Assembly: GCF_030409325.1 (NCBI RefSeq)
Contig: NZ_JAUFPR010000003.1
Span: 372,001 to 436,000 of the forward strand
Source of the DNA: Mucilaginibacter aquaedulcis
Lineage (GTDB): Bacteria > Bacteroidota > Bacteroidia > Sphingobacteriales > Sphingobacteriaceae
Direction: 5' to 3'
DNA length: 64,000 nucleotides
Shown: positions 24,962 to 34,228 of the stretch, piece after piece
Layout: every line of letters begins with the position of its first letter
Position numbering within the stretch: position 1 is the stretch's first letter
Translations under genes and position numbers: made by a program
Notes under the pieces: model-generated
Database searches by the model: none
What the model saw: only the letters and a program-made list of their open reading frames with translations
Told to the model about the DNA's origin: nothing

Positions 24962-25942
24962 TTATTTATTCCAAGCCAAATACTTGGGCGATGCCTCCAC
25001 TAAAGCTGGAGCATTATCATTTAAAGTTTCGCCATTGATCACTTGCTGATACAATTCAAGATATTTCTGCGCCATTAGTTTTACCGTAAAATTTTCAACG
25101 GCATAGTCATGGCAAAGCCTGTTATTAAAAGCACCGATATTTTTAAGTCCTTCCACAAGTTCCTGCCGACTATTGCTAAGTAAGCCAACCTCCTGATTTA
25201 CCAACTCTGGCAACGAACCATAAGGTGTGCCCAATACCGGGCAACCGAAATACAGGCTCTCGATAATGGCCAAACCAAAAGGCTCATGCCATAAAACCGG
25301 GAAAAGCAAAGCTTTGGAAGTGTTGAGCACAGCTGATTTCTGTTCATTATCAACCATACCTTTAAACTTAACATTCAGGTTGGGTGTAAAACGCAAGCCC
25401 ATTTTTAAGTTCAGGCGGCTGCCACCCAGTACAATCAGCTTATTACCGCTTTGGGTGGCTACATCAATAGCACCCTGAACATTTTTCACACGCCAGGCGG
25501 CTTTAGCCAAAAAATGAGCATGTGTACGCTTGCTTTGCGAATTGGGCCGGGGGTAATCATCCGGATCGAGGCCATGATGTACAAAAACTTTTGAACCATG
25601 GCGTGCGGCATGGTCAGCTGATACAAATACCGAATTTTTATCTAACTGATGACCAAAACCAGGGTTGTTGTGTACATTAACTATATACGGCTTTTTTGTA
25701 AAGTTGCTCACCTGGAAATGAAAATGTACCACATCAATATCATCCGGTACCTGTTGGTTCATATCAACCAAAGGATCATACACCAAAACTTTTGCAAACG
25801 GACAGCTTGAACCGGCAGCCACCAGGTAGGTTATCTCGTGCCCAAGCCGGTTAAGTTCATTCCCCAACCACCAGATTACCCTTTCGGTACCACCGTATTT
25901 TGCAGCAGGTATTTGGGTGTTATTAACAATGAGTATTTTCAT
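24962..25942 (-). CDS. GT4-family glycosyltransferase
   Basis: 326 residues, GT-B fold. The N-terminal acceptor domain has the Gly-rich loop KYGGTERVIWWLGNELNRLGHE; the donor domain ends with EPFGLAIIESLYFGCPVLGT (about 235-254), the EX7E motif of GT4. It is somewhat short for the family, with a compact acceptor domain. It is cytosolic and transfers from an NDP-sugar; the acceptor is unknown. It is a single gene between repeats and not in a capsule locus. Confidence 0.88.
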   Translation of the reverse strand: MKILIVNNTQIPAAKYGGTERVIWWLGNELNRLGHEITYLVAAGSSCPFAKVLVYDPLVDMNQQVPDDIDVVHFHFQVSNFTKKPYIVNVHNNPGFGHQLDKNSVFVSADHAARHGSKVFVHHGLDPDDYPRPNSQSKRTHAHFLAKAAWRVKNVQGAIDVATQSGNKLIVLGGSRLNLKMGLRFTPNLNVKFKGMVDNEQKSAVLNTSKALLFPVLWHEPFGLAIIESLYFGCPVLGTPYGSLPELVNQEVGLLSNSRQELVEGLKNIGAFNNRLCHDYAVENFTVKLMAQKYLELYQQVINGETLNDNAPALVEASPKYLAWNK

Positions 25943-26185
25943 TAAGGCGATAATGTAAGCGCCCGAATTTCGGAATTAAATTCGGATTGAGCATTTACTA
26001 AACCCCCATTAGTCGATTTCAGGTATTTGCTTTACCATAAAAACTGTTAAATTTAGCCATACACAAGAAAAACAACGGTTACTAAACGTTTATTTCTGCT
26101 ATTTTTCATTTTAATAATATAATCTACCAACTTTTTTAATTATTTTAGAAACTTCAATAACTTCTTAATAATTTAATTGAATAAT

Positions 26186-27478
26186 ATGGATTCTGTTACC
26201 GAAATTAAAAACACTACAATTAAAAAATCGGCCATAAACCCAATAGTTATTATTGGCGCGCTGTTTTTCATATTTGGTTTTGTAACCTGGTTAAATTCCG
26301 TACTTATCCCTTATTTAAAAATAGCCTGCCAGCTCAACAACTTTGAATCATACCTGGTAACAAGCGCCTTTTATATCGCGTACCTGTTAATGGCCAAACC
26401 ATCGGCCTGGGTACTTAAATTATTTGGCTTTAAAAACGGCATGGCCGTTGGCTTAATTGTGATTGCACTGGGTGCCCTTATATTTATCCCGGCCGCTTTA
26501 ACCCGGGTTTACGCTGTTTTTTTGATCGGCCTGTTTGTTCAGGGTACAGGCTTAGCAATTTTGCAATCGGCATCAAACCCATACATTACCATTATAGGCC
26601 CGCCCGAAGGTGCTGCAAAACGCATGAGCATCATGGGTATTTTCAATAAGTGTGCAGGTGTAGTGGCACCCATTGCTTTGGGAGCATTGGTACTGAGCAA
26701 CATTGATAGCTTTAGCGCCAATCTGGTAAAGCTTAGCCCGGCCGATAAAATTTTACAGCTAAACGAACTCGCCTCGAGAGTGATTTTACCTTATATTATT
26801 ATAGTGGTGGTATTGTCTGTATTAGCCGTATTGATCTATTTTTCGGGCCTGCCAGAGATTGACACAGAGCATGAGGACGAGGCAGTTGCCGCGGCCAACT
26901 CAGGCAAAAACAGCATTTTCCAATTTCCGCATTTGATATTGGGTGTATTAGCCCTGTTCTTTTACGTAGGTGCAGAAGTAATTGCCGGCGATTCTATTAT
27001 CGGGTATGGAACGGCAAGCCACATTCCGCTTTCGGTTGCCAAATATTTTGCATCGGGCACATTGATCTGCATGGTGATCGGTTATTTTGCAGGTATCTTT
27101 TTAATTCCACGCTATATTAGCCAGCAAAAAGCGTTGGTTTATTCGGCTGTGTTAGGTGTTATATTAACTGTTATAGCAGTGCTTACTCCTAAATATGTTT
27201 CAATAGGCTGTATAGCATTATTAGGTTTAGCCAACGCGCTGATGTGGCCTGCCATTTGGCCGCTGGCGTTATCAGGCCTGGGCAGGTTTACTAAAATAGG
27301 CTCTTCGTTACTGGTTATGGGTATTGCCGGGGCAGCCGTTTTCCCGCCGTTATATGGCCTGCTGGTTGATAAACTAAGCGCGCAGGAAGCTTATACCATG
27401 CTTATCCCCATTTACCTGTTTATCTTCTATTTCTCAACCATTGGTTATAAAAAGGGAAAGCATGTGGTGAAGGTGTAA
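26186..27478 (+). CDS. FucP/GluP-type sugar:H+ symporter (MFS)
   Basis: 430 residues from the ATG at 26186; a TTG three codons upstream also fits. Twelve membrane helices. Helix 1 IVIIGALFFIFGFVTWLNSVLIPYLK and the helix 4-5 stretch FVQGTGLAILQSASNPYITIIG are typical of the fucose/glucose-galactose transporter subfamily. The family imports L-fucose, glucose or galactose with a proton. No sugar catabolic gene is adjacent. Confidence 0.92.
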   Translation: MDSVTEIKNTTIKKSAINPIVIIGALFFIFGFVTWLNSVLIPYLKIACQLNNFESYLVTSAFYIAYLLMAKPSAWVLKLFGFKNGMAVGLIVIALGALIFIPAALTRVYAVFLIGLFVQGTGLAILQSASNPYITIIGPPEGAAKRMSIMGIFNKCAGVVAPIALGALVLSNIDSFSANLVKLSPADKILQLNELASRVILPYIIIVVVLSVLAVLIYFSGLPEIDTEHEDEAVAAANSGKNSIFQFPHLILGVLALFFYVGAEVIAGDSIIGYGTASHIPLSVAKYFASGTLICMVIGYFAGIFLIPRYISQQKALVYSAVLGVILTVIAVLTPKYVSIGCIALLGLANALMWPAIWPLALSGLGRFTKIGSSLLVMGIAGAAVFPPLYGLLVDKLSAQEAYTMLIPIYLFIFYFSTIGYKKGKHVVKV

Positions 27479-27490
27479 AACTTATTCTCC

Positions 27491-27582
27491 ATGTCATTGC
27501 GAGTGTAGCGTGGCAATCGCGGACTTTACAGAGTGAATTTGCACACTTCGCGATTGCTTCGTCATTCCTCCTCGCAATGACA
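27491..27582. repeat. REPIN-like hairpin, best copy
   Basis: TGTCATTGCGAGTGTAGCGT..GGCAATCGCG on one side, CGCGATTGCTTCGTC..CCTCGCAATGACA on the other. Nearly the whole 92 bp folds on itself. It lies directly downstream of the sugar transporter, so it may also end that transcript. Confidence 0.8.
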
Positions 27583-27633
27583 ATTTTTATTTAATAATCT
27601 CTTAAATGCATTTTCTGCAAAACATTATCACAA

Positions 27634-27692
27634 CTGATTATAAAATCGTGGTAATCCCAAAATCTGTTTAATCCCGGTTCAGACGAATTCAC
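27634..27692 (-). repeat. TCTGAACC..GATT dispersed repeat, copy 3
   Basis: On the minus strand: TCGTCTGAACCGGGATTAAA, then CAGATTTTGGGATTACCACG and ATTTTATAATC. It ends at the stop side of the crtZ-like gene. Confidence 0.7.
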
Positions 27693-28129
27693 CTTCTAAA
27701 CCATTTCCTGCTGGCCACCAGCAATCCAAACTCTTCAGAAGGGTTCTTCTCCATTGATTTGTGGTGAATTTTATGCGCCCGGCGGATACCCAGCAAGTAT
27801 CGGTTACTGCTTTTAAATGATTTAAATCGATTGTGTATAAACCAATCGTGAAAAATAAAGTAGATGATACCGTACATGCTGATGCCCGTGCCTAACCAGA
27901 AGTAATAATTTAAACTCGTGTGCCCTATCCACATCAGCCATAAAGCTAATGCGGCAAAGCCTATACTGAACAGATCATTAAGCTCAAACCAGCCATGCCT
28001 TTCTTGATGATGTGTTTTGTGGATAAACCACAACGGTCCGTGAAACAGGTATTTATGCATAGCCCAGGAAAGGCCCTCCATTATGGTAATGGTAGCTATG
28101 GTTATTCCTATATTTATTAATGCCTGCAT
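27689..28129 (-). CDS. crtZ: Beta-carotene hydroxylase-like fatty acid hydroxylase
   Basis: 146 residues with four His clusters: HKYLFH, HKTHHQERH, HDWFIHNRF and HKIHHK, the eight-plus His di-iron pattern of CrtZ and sterol desaturase-like proteins. Membrane helices lie between them. CrtZ adds 3-hydroxyl groups to beta-carotene to make zeaxanthin. No other carotenoid gene is in the window, so the assignment rests on the sequence pattern and size. Confidence 0.88.
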   Translation of the reverse strand: MQALINIGITIATITIMEGLSWAMHKYLFHGPLWFIHKTHHQERHGWFELNDLFSIGFAALALWLMWIGHTSLNYYFWLGTGISMYGIIYFIFHDWFIHNRFKSFKSSNRYLLGIRRAHKIHHKSMEKNPSEEFGLLVASRKWFRR

Positions 28130-28332
28130 TTAATTTTTAAACAGATAAATATAACTTAATCATTTAAACATAGTTTGAGTTTTGTTTGACATGAGGTGTA
28201 CAACACCGCACGTTTACCGTTCATTTACGAACACATTTTTCAAAACAAATCAACATAAAAAACTCATTATAAATACTTTAAATAAATGGCATAAACTTTA
28301 TACATTACCTGCATTGTATTTACCTAACTTGT

Positions 28333-30699
28333 ATGATAAAGAACTATTTTAAAATTGCCTGGCGCAATTTGTGGAAGAATAAAGCTTTTTCAATCATCAA
28401 CATTGCCGGACTGGCTGTGGGCATGTGTGGCGCGATACTCATATTTACCTGGATCCAAAACGAGTTCAGCTTTGATCAATTTCACGAAAACAAAGATAAC
28501 CTGTACAAAGTATGGAACCGGAGCGATAAACAGGCTGATGGTAAAATTTATACCTGGGATGTATCTTCATCACCTATTGCTCCTTATCTACAGCAAAATT
28601 TCCCTGAAGTAAAAGCAACTGCAAGGGTTTACTGGCCTAATGAGCGCCTGTTCAATTTTAAGGAGAAAAGCATTGTTGCCAAAGGACTGGATGTGGATAA
28701 ACAGTTTTTAACCATGTTCAGCTTTCCCATGATTAATGGAAGTAACGCTCATGCGCTTGATGATATTAAAGGCATTGTATTAACACAAACGCTGGCTAAG
28801 AAGATCTTTGGCAACGAAGACCCGATGAATAAAATAGTTAAGGTTAATAACAAGGACAGTTACTCTGTTTCAGGTATAGTTTCGGATCCTCCATCTAACA
28901 CCCAGTTTCAGTTTGATTATTTGGTTTCGCTGACTCCCAATATAGGATTATTTGCGCCCGACCAATGGAGAAACGCCAGCTACAACACCTATATCCAATT
29001 AAAGCCGGGTACTAATGCCGAAAGCATGAATGCCAAAATGAAAGGCATTATGGTTAAACATGACCCTAATTTGCATTTTGATATTTTTTTGCACCCGGCA
29101 AGTAAATGGCACCTGTATTCGCGTTTTGACAATGGTGTAGCTGTTGGAGGAGTCATTGAAACCGTGAGATTCCTTGCCATAATAGCCCTGCTCATATTAC
29201 TGATAGCCTGCATCAATTTCATGAACCTGAGCACTGCCCAAAGTGAAAAACGTGGCCGTGAAGTTGGCGTGCGAAAAGTTATTGGCGCAAGCCGTTTTTC
29301 CATTATTAAACAGTTTTTAACCGAGTCGGTACTCATAGCTATCATATCCGGTATATTGGCCCTAAGCCTGGCGCAATTACTGTTACCTGCCTTTAATAAA
29401 CTTTCCGGAACTACCCTCTTCATCAATTATCGCAATATTTATTTTTGGATGTGTAGCTGCGGTTTTGTTTTATTCACTGGCCTTTTGGCGGGTAGTTATC
29501 CGGCGTTTTATTTATCATCATTTCGTCCGGTAAAAGTTTTAAAGGGCTTGTTTAAAGGAAGAACTCAGGTTTTATCTCCACGTAAGCTATTGGTGGTTAC
29601 TCAATTTACCATAGCTATTGTACTAACCATATCTACAATTGTTATATATAACCAGATACAATATGTACAAAACCGCAATGCCGGTTATGTACGTGCCAAT
29701 TTAATTGAACATCCAATCAATGGCTCCATAGGTCAAAATTTTGATCTGATAAAAAACGAGCTATTAAATACCGGCGCTGCAGTGGCAGTTAGCAAAACAG
29801 GCATGCCCGTTACCCTTGATGCTAGCTCAAGCTCTGGTTTTAACTGGGGAAATATGAGTCCTGATCAACTTACCACATCATTCAGCTGTTTCAGAACGGC
29901 CAGCGATTTTGTAAAAACCTTCGGTTTTAAACTTGCCGGAGGGCGCGATATTAACATGGTAAGCTATCCTACCGATTCAGCTGCTGTAGTTATTAATGAA
30001 GCTGCTGTCAAAGTTTTTGGTTTTAAAAACCCCGTAGGTCAAACTATAAAAAACGACAATCAATTATTTAGAATTGTAGGCGTTATTAAAGATTTCGTTA
30101 TAGGTTCCCCTTATCAGCCTGTTAACCCTATGATCATTTTCGGTTCAAAAACCGGTTATTTCGGTACACTCACATTCAGGGCTAATGATCATCAGTCTGT
30201 ATCAAAAAGCTTAAAGATTGCCGAAGGGATATTTAAAAAGTACAACCCGGCATACCCGTTCATGTACAAGTTTGTTGACGAGGAATACGGCGAAAAATTT
30301 AAGACCGAACAACGCACCGGAAAAATAGCTTTCACATTTGCGGCCTTAACCATATTTATATCATGCCTGGGCTTGTTCGGTCTGGCCGCCTACATGGCCG
30401 AGAACCGTTCAAAAGAAATTGGTATCCGCAAGGTTTTAGGCGCCAGCGTATTCAGTGTAATGCGGCTTTTAACCCGCGAATTTGTAGTGCTGGTTATTGT
30501 TGCCCTAATTATTGCCACACCTGTTGGCTGGTGGCTCATGAACAAATGGCTGCAGGATTATAGCTATCGCATACAAATAAGCTGGGTGAGCTTTGCAACA
30601 TCGGGGTTAATGGCCATCATCATTGCTGTTATAACGGTGAGCTTTCAGGCCGGCAAGGCAGCCATGACCAATCCTGTAAAAAGTATCAAAACAGAATAG
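28333..30699 (+). CDS. FtsX/MacB-like ABC transporter permease
   Basis: 788 residues. An N-terminal helix (SIINIAGLAVGMCGAILIFTW), a periplasmic MacB core, then the first FtsX domain (about 280-400, with GREVGVRKVIGASR), a second helix and core (about 425-670), and a second FtsX domain (about 675-785, KEIGIRKVLGASVFS). This double permease is very common in Sphingobacteriaceae. The ATPase is not adjacent, so the partner and substrate (lipoproteins, peptides or drugs) are unknown. Confidence 0.9.
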   Translation: MIKNYFKIAWRNLWKNKAFSIINIAGLAVGMCGAILIFTWIQNEFSFDQFHENKDNLYKVWNRSDKQADGKIYTWDVSSSPIAPYLQQNFPEVKATARVYWPNERLFNFKEKSIVAKGLDVDKQFLTMFSFPMINGSNAHALDDIKGIVLTQTLAKKIFGNEDPMNKIVKVNNKDSYSVSGIVSDPPSNTQFQFDYLVSLTPNIGLFAPDQWRNASYNTYIQLKPGTNAESMNAKMKGIMVKHDPNLHFDIFLHPASKWHLYSRFDNGVAVGGVIETVRFLAIIALLILLIACINFMNLSTAQSEKRGREVGVRKVIGASRFSIIKQFLTESVLIAIISGILALSLAQLLLPAFNKLSGTTLFINYRNIYFWMCSCGFVLFTGLLAGSYPAFYLSSFRPVKVLKGLFKGRTQVLSPRKLLVVTQFTIAIVLTISTIVIYNQIQYVQNRNAGYVRANLIEHPINGSIGQNFDLIKNELLNTGAAVAVSKTGMPVTLDASSSSGFNWGNMSPDQLTTSFSCFRTASDFVKTFGFKLAGGRDINMVSYPTDSAAVVINEAAVKVFGFKNPVGQTIKNDNQLFRIVGVIKDFVIGSPYQPVNPMIIFGSKTGYFGTLTFRANDHQSVSKSLKIAEGIFKKYNPAYPFMYKFVDEEYGEKFKTEQRTGKIAFTFAALTIFISCLGLFGLAAYMAENRSKEIGIRKVLGASVFSVMRLLTREFVVLVIVALIIATPVGWWLMNKWLQDYSYRIQISWVSFATSGLMAIIIAVITVSFQAGKAAMTNPVKSIKTE

Positions 30700-30705
30700 A
30701 AAAAG

Positions 30706-30737
30706 AAAGGGCGGTTATTTAAAATAACCGCCCTTTT
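30706..30737 (+). terminator. Rho-independent terminator of the permease gene
   Basis: AAGGGCGGTTATTT / AAATAACCGCCCTT hairpin then TT, starting 6 bp after the stop; the stem reads equally on both strands. Confidence 0.8.
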
Positions 30738-30754
30738 AATATAAAGCAAATTGC

Positions 30755-30791
30755 AGTTCAGCAAACTGCCACTTAAAACTGCAAACTGCTT
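30755..30791. repeat. Heptad word array ACTGCAA (permease/lpdA gap)
   Basis: GCAGTTCA at the left, then AACTGCC, ACTTAAA, ACTGCAA, ACTGCTT: 7-nt period running into the lpdA stop codon. Confidence 0.6.
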
Positions 30792-32193
30792 AAATGTGTA
30801 TAGCCCTGTTCTCAGTAGCTGCTAAACAAGCCTCGCGGAACGCTTCCGTGTAGGTTGGGTGAGCATGACTTATGCGGCCAATATCCTCGGCACTTGCACG
30901 GAACTCCATAGCCACAACAGCCTCTGCAATCATATCAGCAGCACGCGGGCCAATCATGTGTACGCCCAGTATCTCGTCTGTAGTAGCATCGGCCAGTACT
31001 TTAACAAAACCATCCAGATCGCCGCTGGCACGTGCACGGCCACTGGCTTTGAATGGGAACGATCCTGTTTTATATTTTACACCGGCTGCTTTCAACTGCT
31101 CTTCGGTTTGGCCTACGGCAGCAACTTCCGGCCAGGTATAAACAACACCCGGTATCAGGTTATAATCAATATGAGGTTTTTGTCCGGCAATGATCTCGGC
31201 AACAAGTGTACCTTCATCCTCGGCTTTGTGCGCCAGCATGGCACCTTTAATAACATCGCCAATAGCATAAACACCTTTAACACTGGTTTCCATGTGATCG
31301 TTAACAGTGATCTTACGGCCGCGCTCTTCAACGGTGATACCTATTTTATCTAAACCCAAACCATCGGTATAAGCTACGCGACCAACGGCTACCAGGCAGT
31401 AATCGCCTTTAAGCTCTTTCTGTTCGCCTTTAGGAGTATCAAAAGTAATGGTAACTTCCTTACCCTTAACGCTGCCGCCGGTAACTTTATGGCCAAGGTA
31501 AAACTCCATACCCAGTTTAGTCAATACTTTTTGCAGTTCCTTGCCCAGGCCTTTATCCATAGTTGGAATAATGCCATCCATATATTCAATAACAGATACC
31601 TTTGAACCTAAACGGGCATAAACAGAACCCAGCTCCAAGCCAATAACACCGCCACCTATCAGCACCAGGTGCTTAGGAACTTCGGTAAGCTTTAAAGCTT
31701 CGGTTGAAGTGATGATGCGTTTTTTATCAATTGGCAGGAAAGGCAGAGCCGATGGTTTTGAACCGGTAGCAATGATCACGTTTTTGCCGGTGATCTCGGT
31801 TTCGGTTCCATCGCTTTTTTTAACGATGACGGTATTTTTATCTTTAAATGATCCTACACCAAAATGGGTGTCGATCTTATTCTTTTTCATCAGGTAGCTA
31901 ATACCGCTGGTGTTGGCATCAACCACTTCCTGCTTGCGTTTAACCATCTGCCCGAAATCAACGCTCAGGTTATCCAGGTTAATGCCATGGGTTTTAAACG
32001 CATGAGCAGCATTATGGTAATGTTCAGACGAATCAAGCAAAGCTTTTGAGGGGATACAGCCTACATTGAGACAAGTACCGCCAAGGGTAGAATACTTTTC
32101 AACAATTGCGGTTTTAAAACCAAGTTGGGCACAACGTATAGCGGCTACATAGCCACCTGGGCCCGAACCGATAACGATAACATCATATTGCAT
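30790..32193 (-). CDS. lpdA: Dihydrolipoyl dehydrogenase (E3)
   Basis: 467 residues from the ATG at 32193. FAD loop VIGSGPGGYVAAIRCAQLG (7-25), redox-active GGTCLNVGCIPSK with Cys41 and Cys46, NAD loop GGGVIGLELGSVYARLG, and the C-terminal interface SHAHPTYTEAF with the active-site His. It reoxidises dihydrolipoyl groups of 2-oxo acid dehydrogenases and the glycine system. A frame opening at 32217 would place the start inside the TAACTTTG promoter, so the shorter start is preferred. Confidence 0.97.
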   Translation of the reverse strand: MQYDVIVIGSGPGGYVAAIRCAQLGFKTAIVEKYSTLGGTCLNVGCIPSKALLDSSEHYHNAAHAFKTHGINLDNLSVDFGQMVKRKQEVVDANTSGISYLMKKNKIDTHFGVGSFKDKNTVIVKKSDGTETEITGKNVIIATGSKPSALPFLPIDKKRIITSTEALKLTEVPKHLVLIGGGVIGLELGSVYARLGSKVSVIEYMDGIIPTMDKGLGKELQKVLTKLGMEFYLGHKVTGGSVKGKEVTITFDTPKGEQKELKGDYCLVAVGRVAYTDGLGLDKIGITVEERGRKITVNDHMETSVKGVYAIGDVIKGAMLAHKAEDEGTLVAEIIAGQKPHIDYNLIPGVVYTWPEVAAVGQTEEQLKAAGVKYKTGSFPFKASGRARASGDLDGFVKVLADATTDEILGVHMIGPRAADMIAEAVVAMEFRASAEDIGRISHAHPTYTEAFREACLAATENRAIHI

Positions 32194-32214
32194 AGTAGTG
32201 TATTTTGTGGTTGG

Positions 32215-32222
32215 CAAAGTTA
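32215..32222 (-). promoter_or_regulatory. -7 promoter element of lpdA
   Basis: TAACTTTG, exact TAnnTTTG match on the minus strand, 21 bp before the chosen ATG. It sets the start choice for lpdA. Confidence 0.6.
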
Positions 32223-32286
32223 ATGGTTATTAGGCTATTATTTTATAGATTTCTGGTCAAATTTCGCGATACATTTCCGCTTGGAT

Positions 32287-32325
32287 TTGCCTGTTTATTG
32301 TAACACTGTTGCAATAAACAGGCAA
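32287..32325. promoter_or_regulatory. 14-bp inverted repeat between lpdA and the S15 hydrolase
   Basis: TTGCCTGTTTATTG (32287-32300) and CAATAAACAGGCAA (32312-32325), perfect with an 11-nt loop, in the divergent promoter region about 44 bp before the hydrolase ATG. Possible operator or RNA hairpin; no regulator adjoins. Confidence 0.4.
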
Positions 32326-32368
32326 TTATGAATTTACTTGCTATTTTAGCAATCAAATTACTGATCTC

Positions 32369-34228
32369 ATGAAGAAAACTTACCTGTTATTTATGCTGGC
32401 GATATTCTGTTGCCAAAATTTGCTTGCACAAAGCGATTATGTGAAGGAGCATTTTACCAAAAAAGAAGTGTATATCGCCATGCGCGATGGGAAAAAGCTT
32501 TTCACCGCCATTTACACGCCTAAAGATGCATCATCCAAAAACAAATATCCTATCCTGATGCAGCGTACCTGCTACAGCGTGGCTCCTTACGGCGAGGATA
32601 AATACCCGGCACGCCTGGGCCCGTCTGAAACCATTATGAAAGAGGGTTACATATTTGTATACCAGGACGTACGTGGACGCTGGAAAAGTGAAGGCACCTG
32701 GACTAATATGACCCCGGTCATCGACAACAAGAAAAGTAAAAATGATGTTGATGAAGGTTCTGATACTTATGATACTATTGACTGGCTGGTTAAAAACGCA
32801 CCTAACAACAATGGCAAGGTTGGTCAGTATGGCATATCCTACCCAGGCTTTTACACCGCTGCGGGCATCTTATCAAACCACCCGGCTTTAAAGGCATCAT
32901 CGCCTCAAGCACCAATATCTGATTTTTGGTTTGATGATTTCCATCACAATGGTGCATTTATTGAGGGGTACTTTTTCACTTTCCCGGTGTTTGGTGTTCA
33001 AAAAACTGATACTACCAGCAAGCCATGGTACACCATGCTTAAACCCGAATCAAAAGATGGCTACCAGTTTTTACTGGATTTAGGTCCGCTTAAAAACGCC
33101 GATAAATATTATAAAGACAACTTCTTCTGGCAGGAAACGGTTAACCACCCTAACTATGACGAGTTTTGGCAAAAACGCGGCTTGCTTAAACATTATGGTA
33201 AAGTAAAACCTGCGGTGATGCTGGTAGGCGGCTGGTACGATGCGGAGGATTTAACAGGCCCGCTGGCTATTTACAAAACCATCAACAAAACCGACCCTAA
33301 CGCTTATAATACTATTGTGATGGGGCCGTTTGGCCACGGCCGCTGGTCGCGCGAAACCGGGCACACTATGCACAGCAACGTTTACTTTGGCGATAGCATT
33401 GCTACCTTTTATCAGAAAAACATTGAGGCTAAATTCTTTAACCATTTCCTGAAAGGTAATGGCGACAAAAACTCAGGCCTGCCAAATGCCTATATGTACA
33501 ATACAGGTAAAAAGGAATGGGCAACATTTGATAAATGGCCTGCACCAAACGCGATTCACCAAAAAATGTATTTAGGTGCCGATGGCAAACTGGCCGATGC
33601 ACAGCCTTCCGCAACAGGTTCTGTTTCATATGTAAGTGATCCGCTTAAACCGGTTCCGTACACGGAGGACAATACCACTACCATGGGCTTTACCCCTCAC
33701 AATTACATGAGCGAGGATCAGCGCTTTGCCGGTCGCCGTACTGATGTACTGGTTTATCAAACAGATGTTTTAAAGGATGATGTAACCCTTGGTGGCGAGA
33801 TCAAAGCAAACCTTAAAATTGCTACCACAGGCACCGATGCCGATTTCATAGTGAAACTGATTGATGTTTACCCGGCCGATGAGCCTAACAACCCATACAT
33901 GCCCAACAAAAACATTATCCTGAGCAATTACTGGCAAATGGTACGCTCGGAAGTAATGCCGGCACGTTTCCGTAACAGTTTTGAAAAACCGGAAGCTTTG
34001 GTTGCTAACCAGAAAACTGATGTAAACTTCCGTCTGCAGGATGTGCTGCATACCTTCAAAAAAGGTCACCGTATCATGATCCAGGTACAAAGCACCTGGT
34101 TCCCGATCATCGCCCGCAACCCGCAAAAGTTTGTGGATAACCCATACAAGGCCAATGAAAGCGACTACATCAAAGCTACAGAAACCGTTTATAACGATAG
34201 CTTTATTGATGTACAGGTATTGAAATAG
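32369..34228 (+). CDS. CocE/NonD-type (S15) alpha/beta hydrolase, exported
   Basis: 619 residues. Signal peptide MKKTYLLFMLAIFCCQNLLA. The alpha/beta hydrolase domain (about 30-360) has the nucleophile motif GISYPG with Ser157 and the N-terminal RDGKKLFTAIYTP typical of S15 proteins. The C-terminal jelly-roll PepX_C domain (about 385-615) has VTLGGEIKANLKIATTGTDADFIVKL. Family members are Xaa-Pro dipeptidyl-peptidases, cocaine esterase and glutaryl acylases. Substrate unknown; it is probably periplasmic. It stands alone, followed by a repeat-rich gap. Confidence 0.9.
   Translation: MKKTYLLFMLAIFCCQNLLAQSDYVKEHFTKKEVYIAMRDGKKLFTAIYTPKDASSKNKYPILMQRTCYSVAPYGEDKYPARLGPSETIMKEGYIFVYQDVRGRWKSEGTWTNMTPVIDNKKSKNDVDEGSDTYDTIDWLVKNAPNNNGKVGQYGISYPGFYTAAGILSNHPALKASSPQAPISDFWFDDFHHNGAFIEGYFFTFPVFGVQKTDTTSKPWYTMLKPESKDGYQFLLDLGPLKNADKYYKDNFFWQETVNHPNYDEFWQKRGLLKHYGKVKPAVMLVGGWYDAEDLTGPLAIYKTINKTDPNAYNTIVMGPFGHGRWSRETGHTMHSNVYFGDSIATFYQKNIEAKFFNHFLKGNGDKNSGLPNAYMYNTGKKEWATFDKWPAPNAIHQKMYLGADGKLADAQPSATGSVSYVSDPLKPVPYTEDNTTTMGFTPHNYMSEDQRFAGRRTDVLVYQTDVLKDDVTLGGEIKANLKIATTGTDADFIVKLIDVYPADEPNNPYMPNKNIILSNYWQMVRSEVMPARFRNSFEKPEALVANQKTDVNFRLQDVLHTFKKGHRIMIQVQSTWFPIIARNPQKFVDNPYKANESDYIKATETVYNDSFIDVQVLK

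Noticed and set aside
30859..31353. 164-codon frame opposite lpdA
   Set aside because: Shadow frame of a highly conserved gene.
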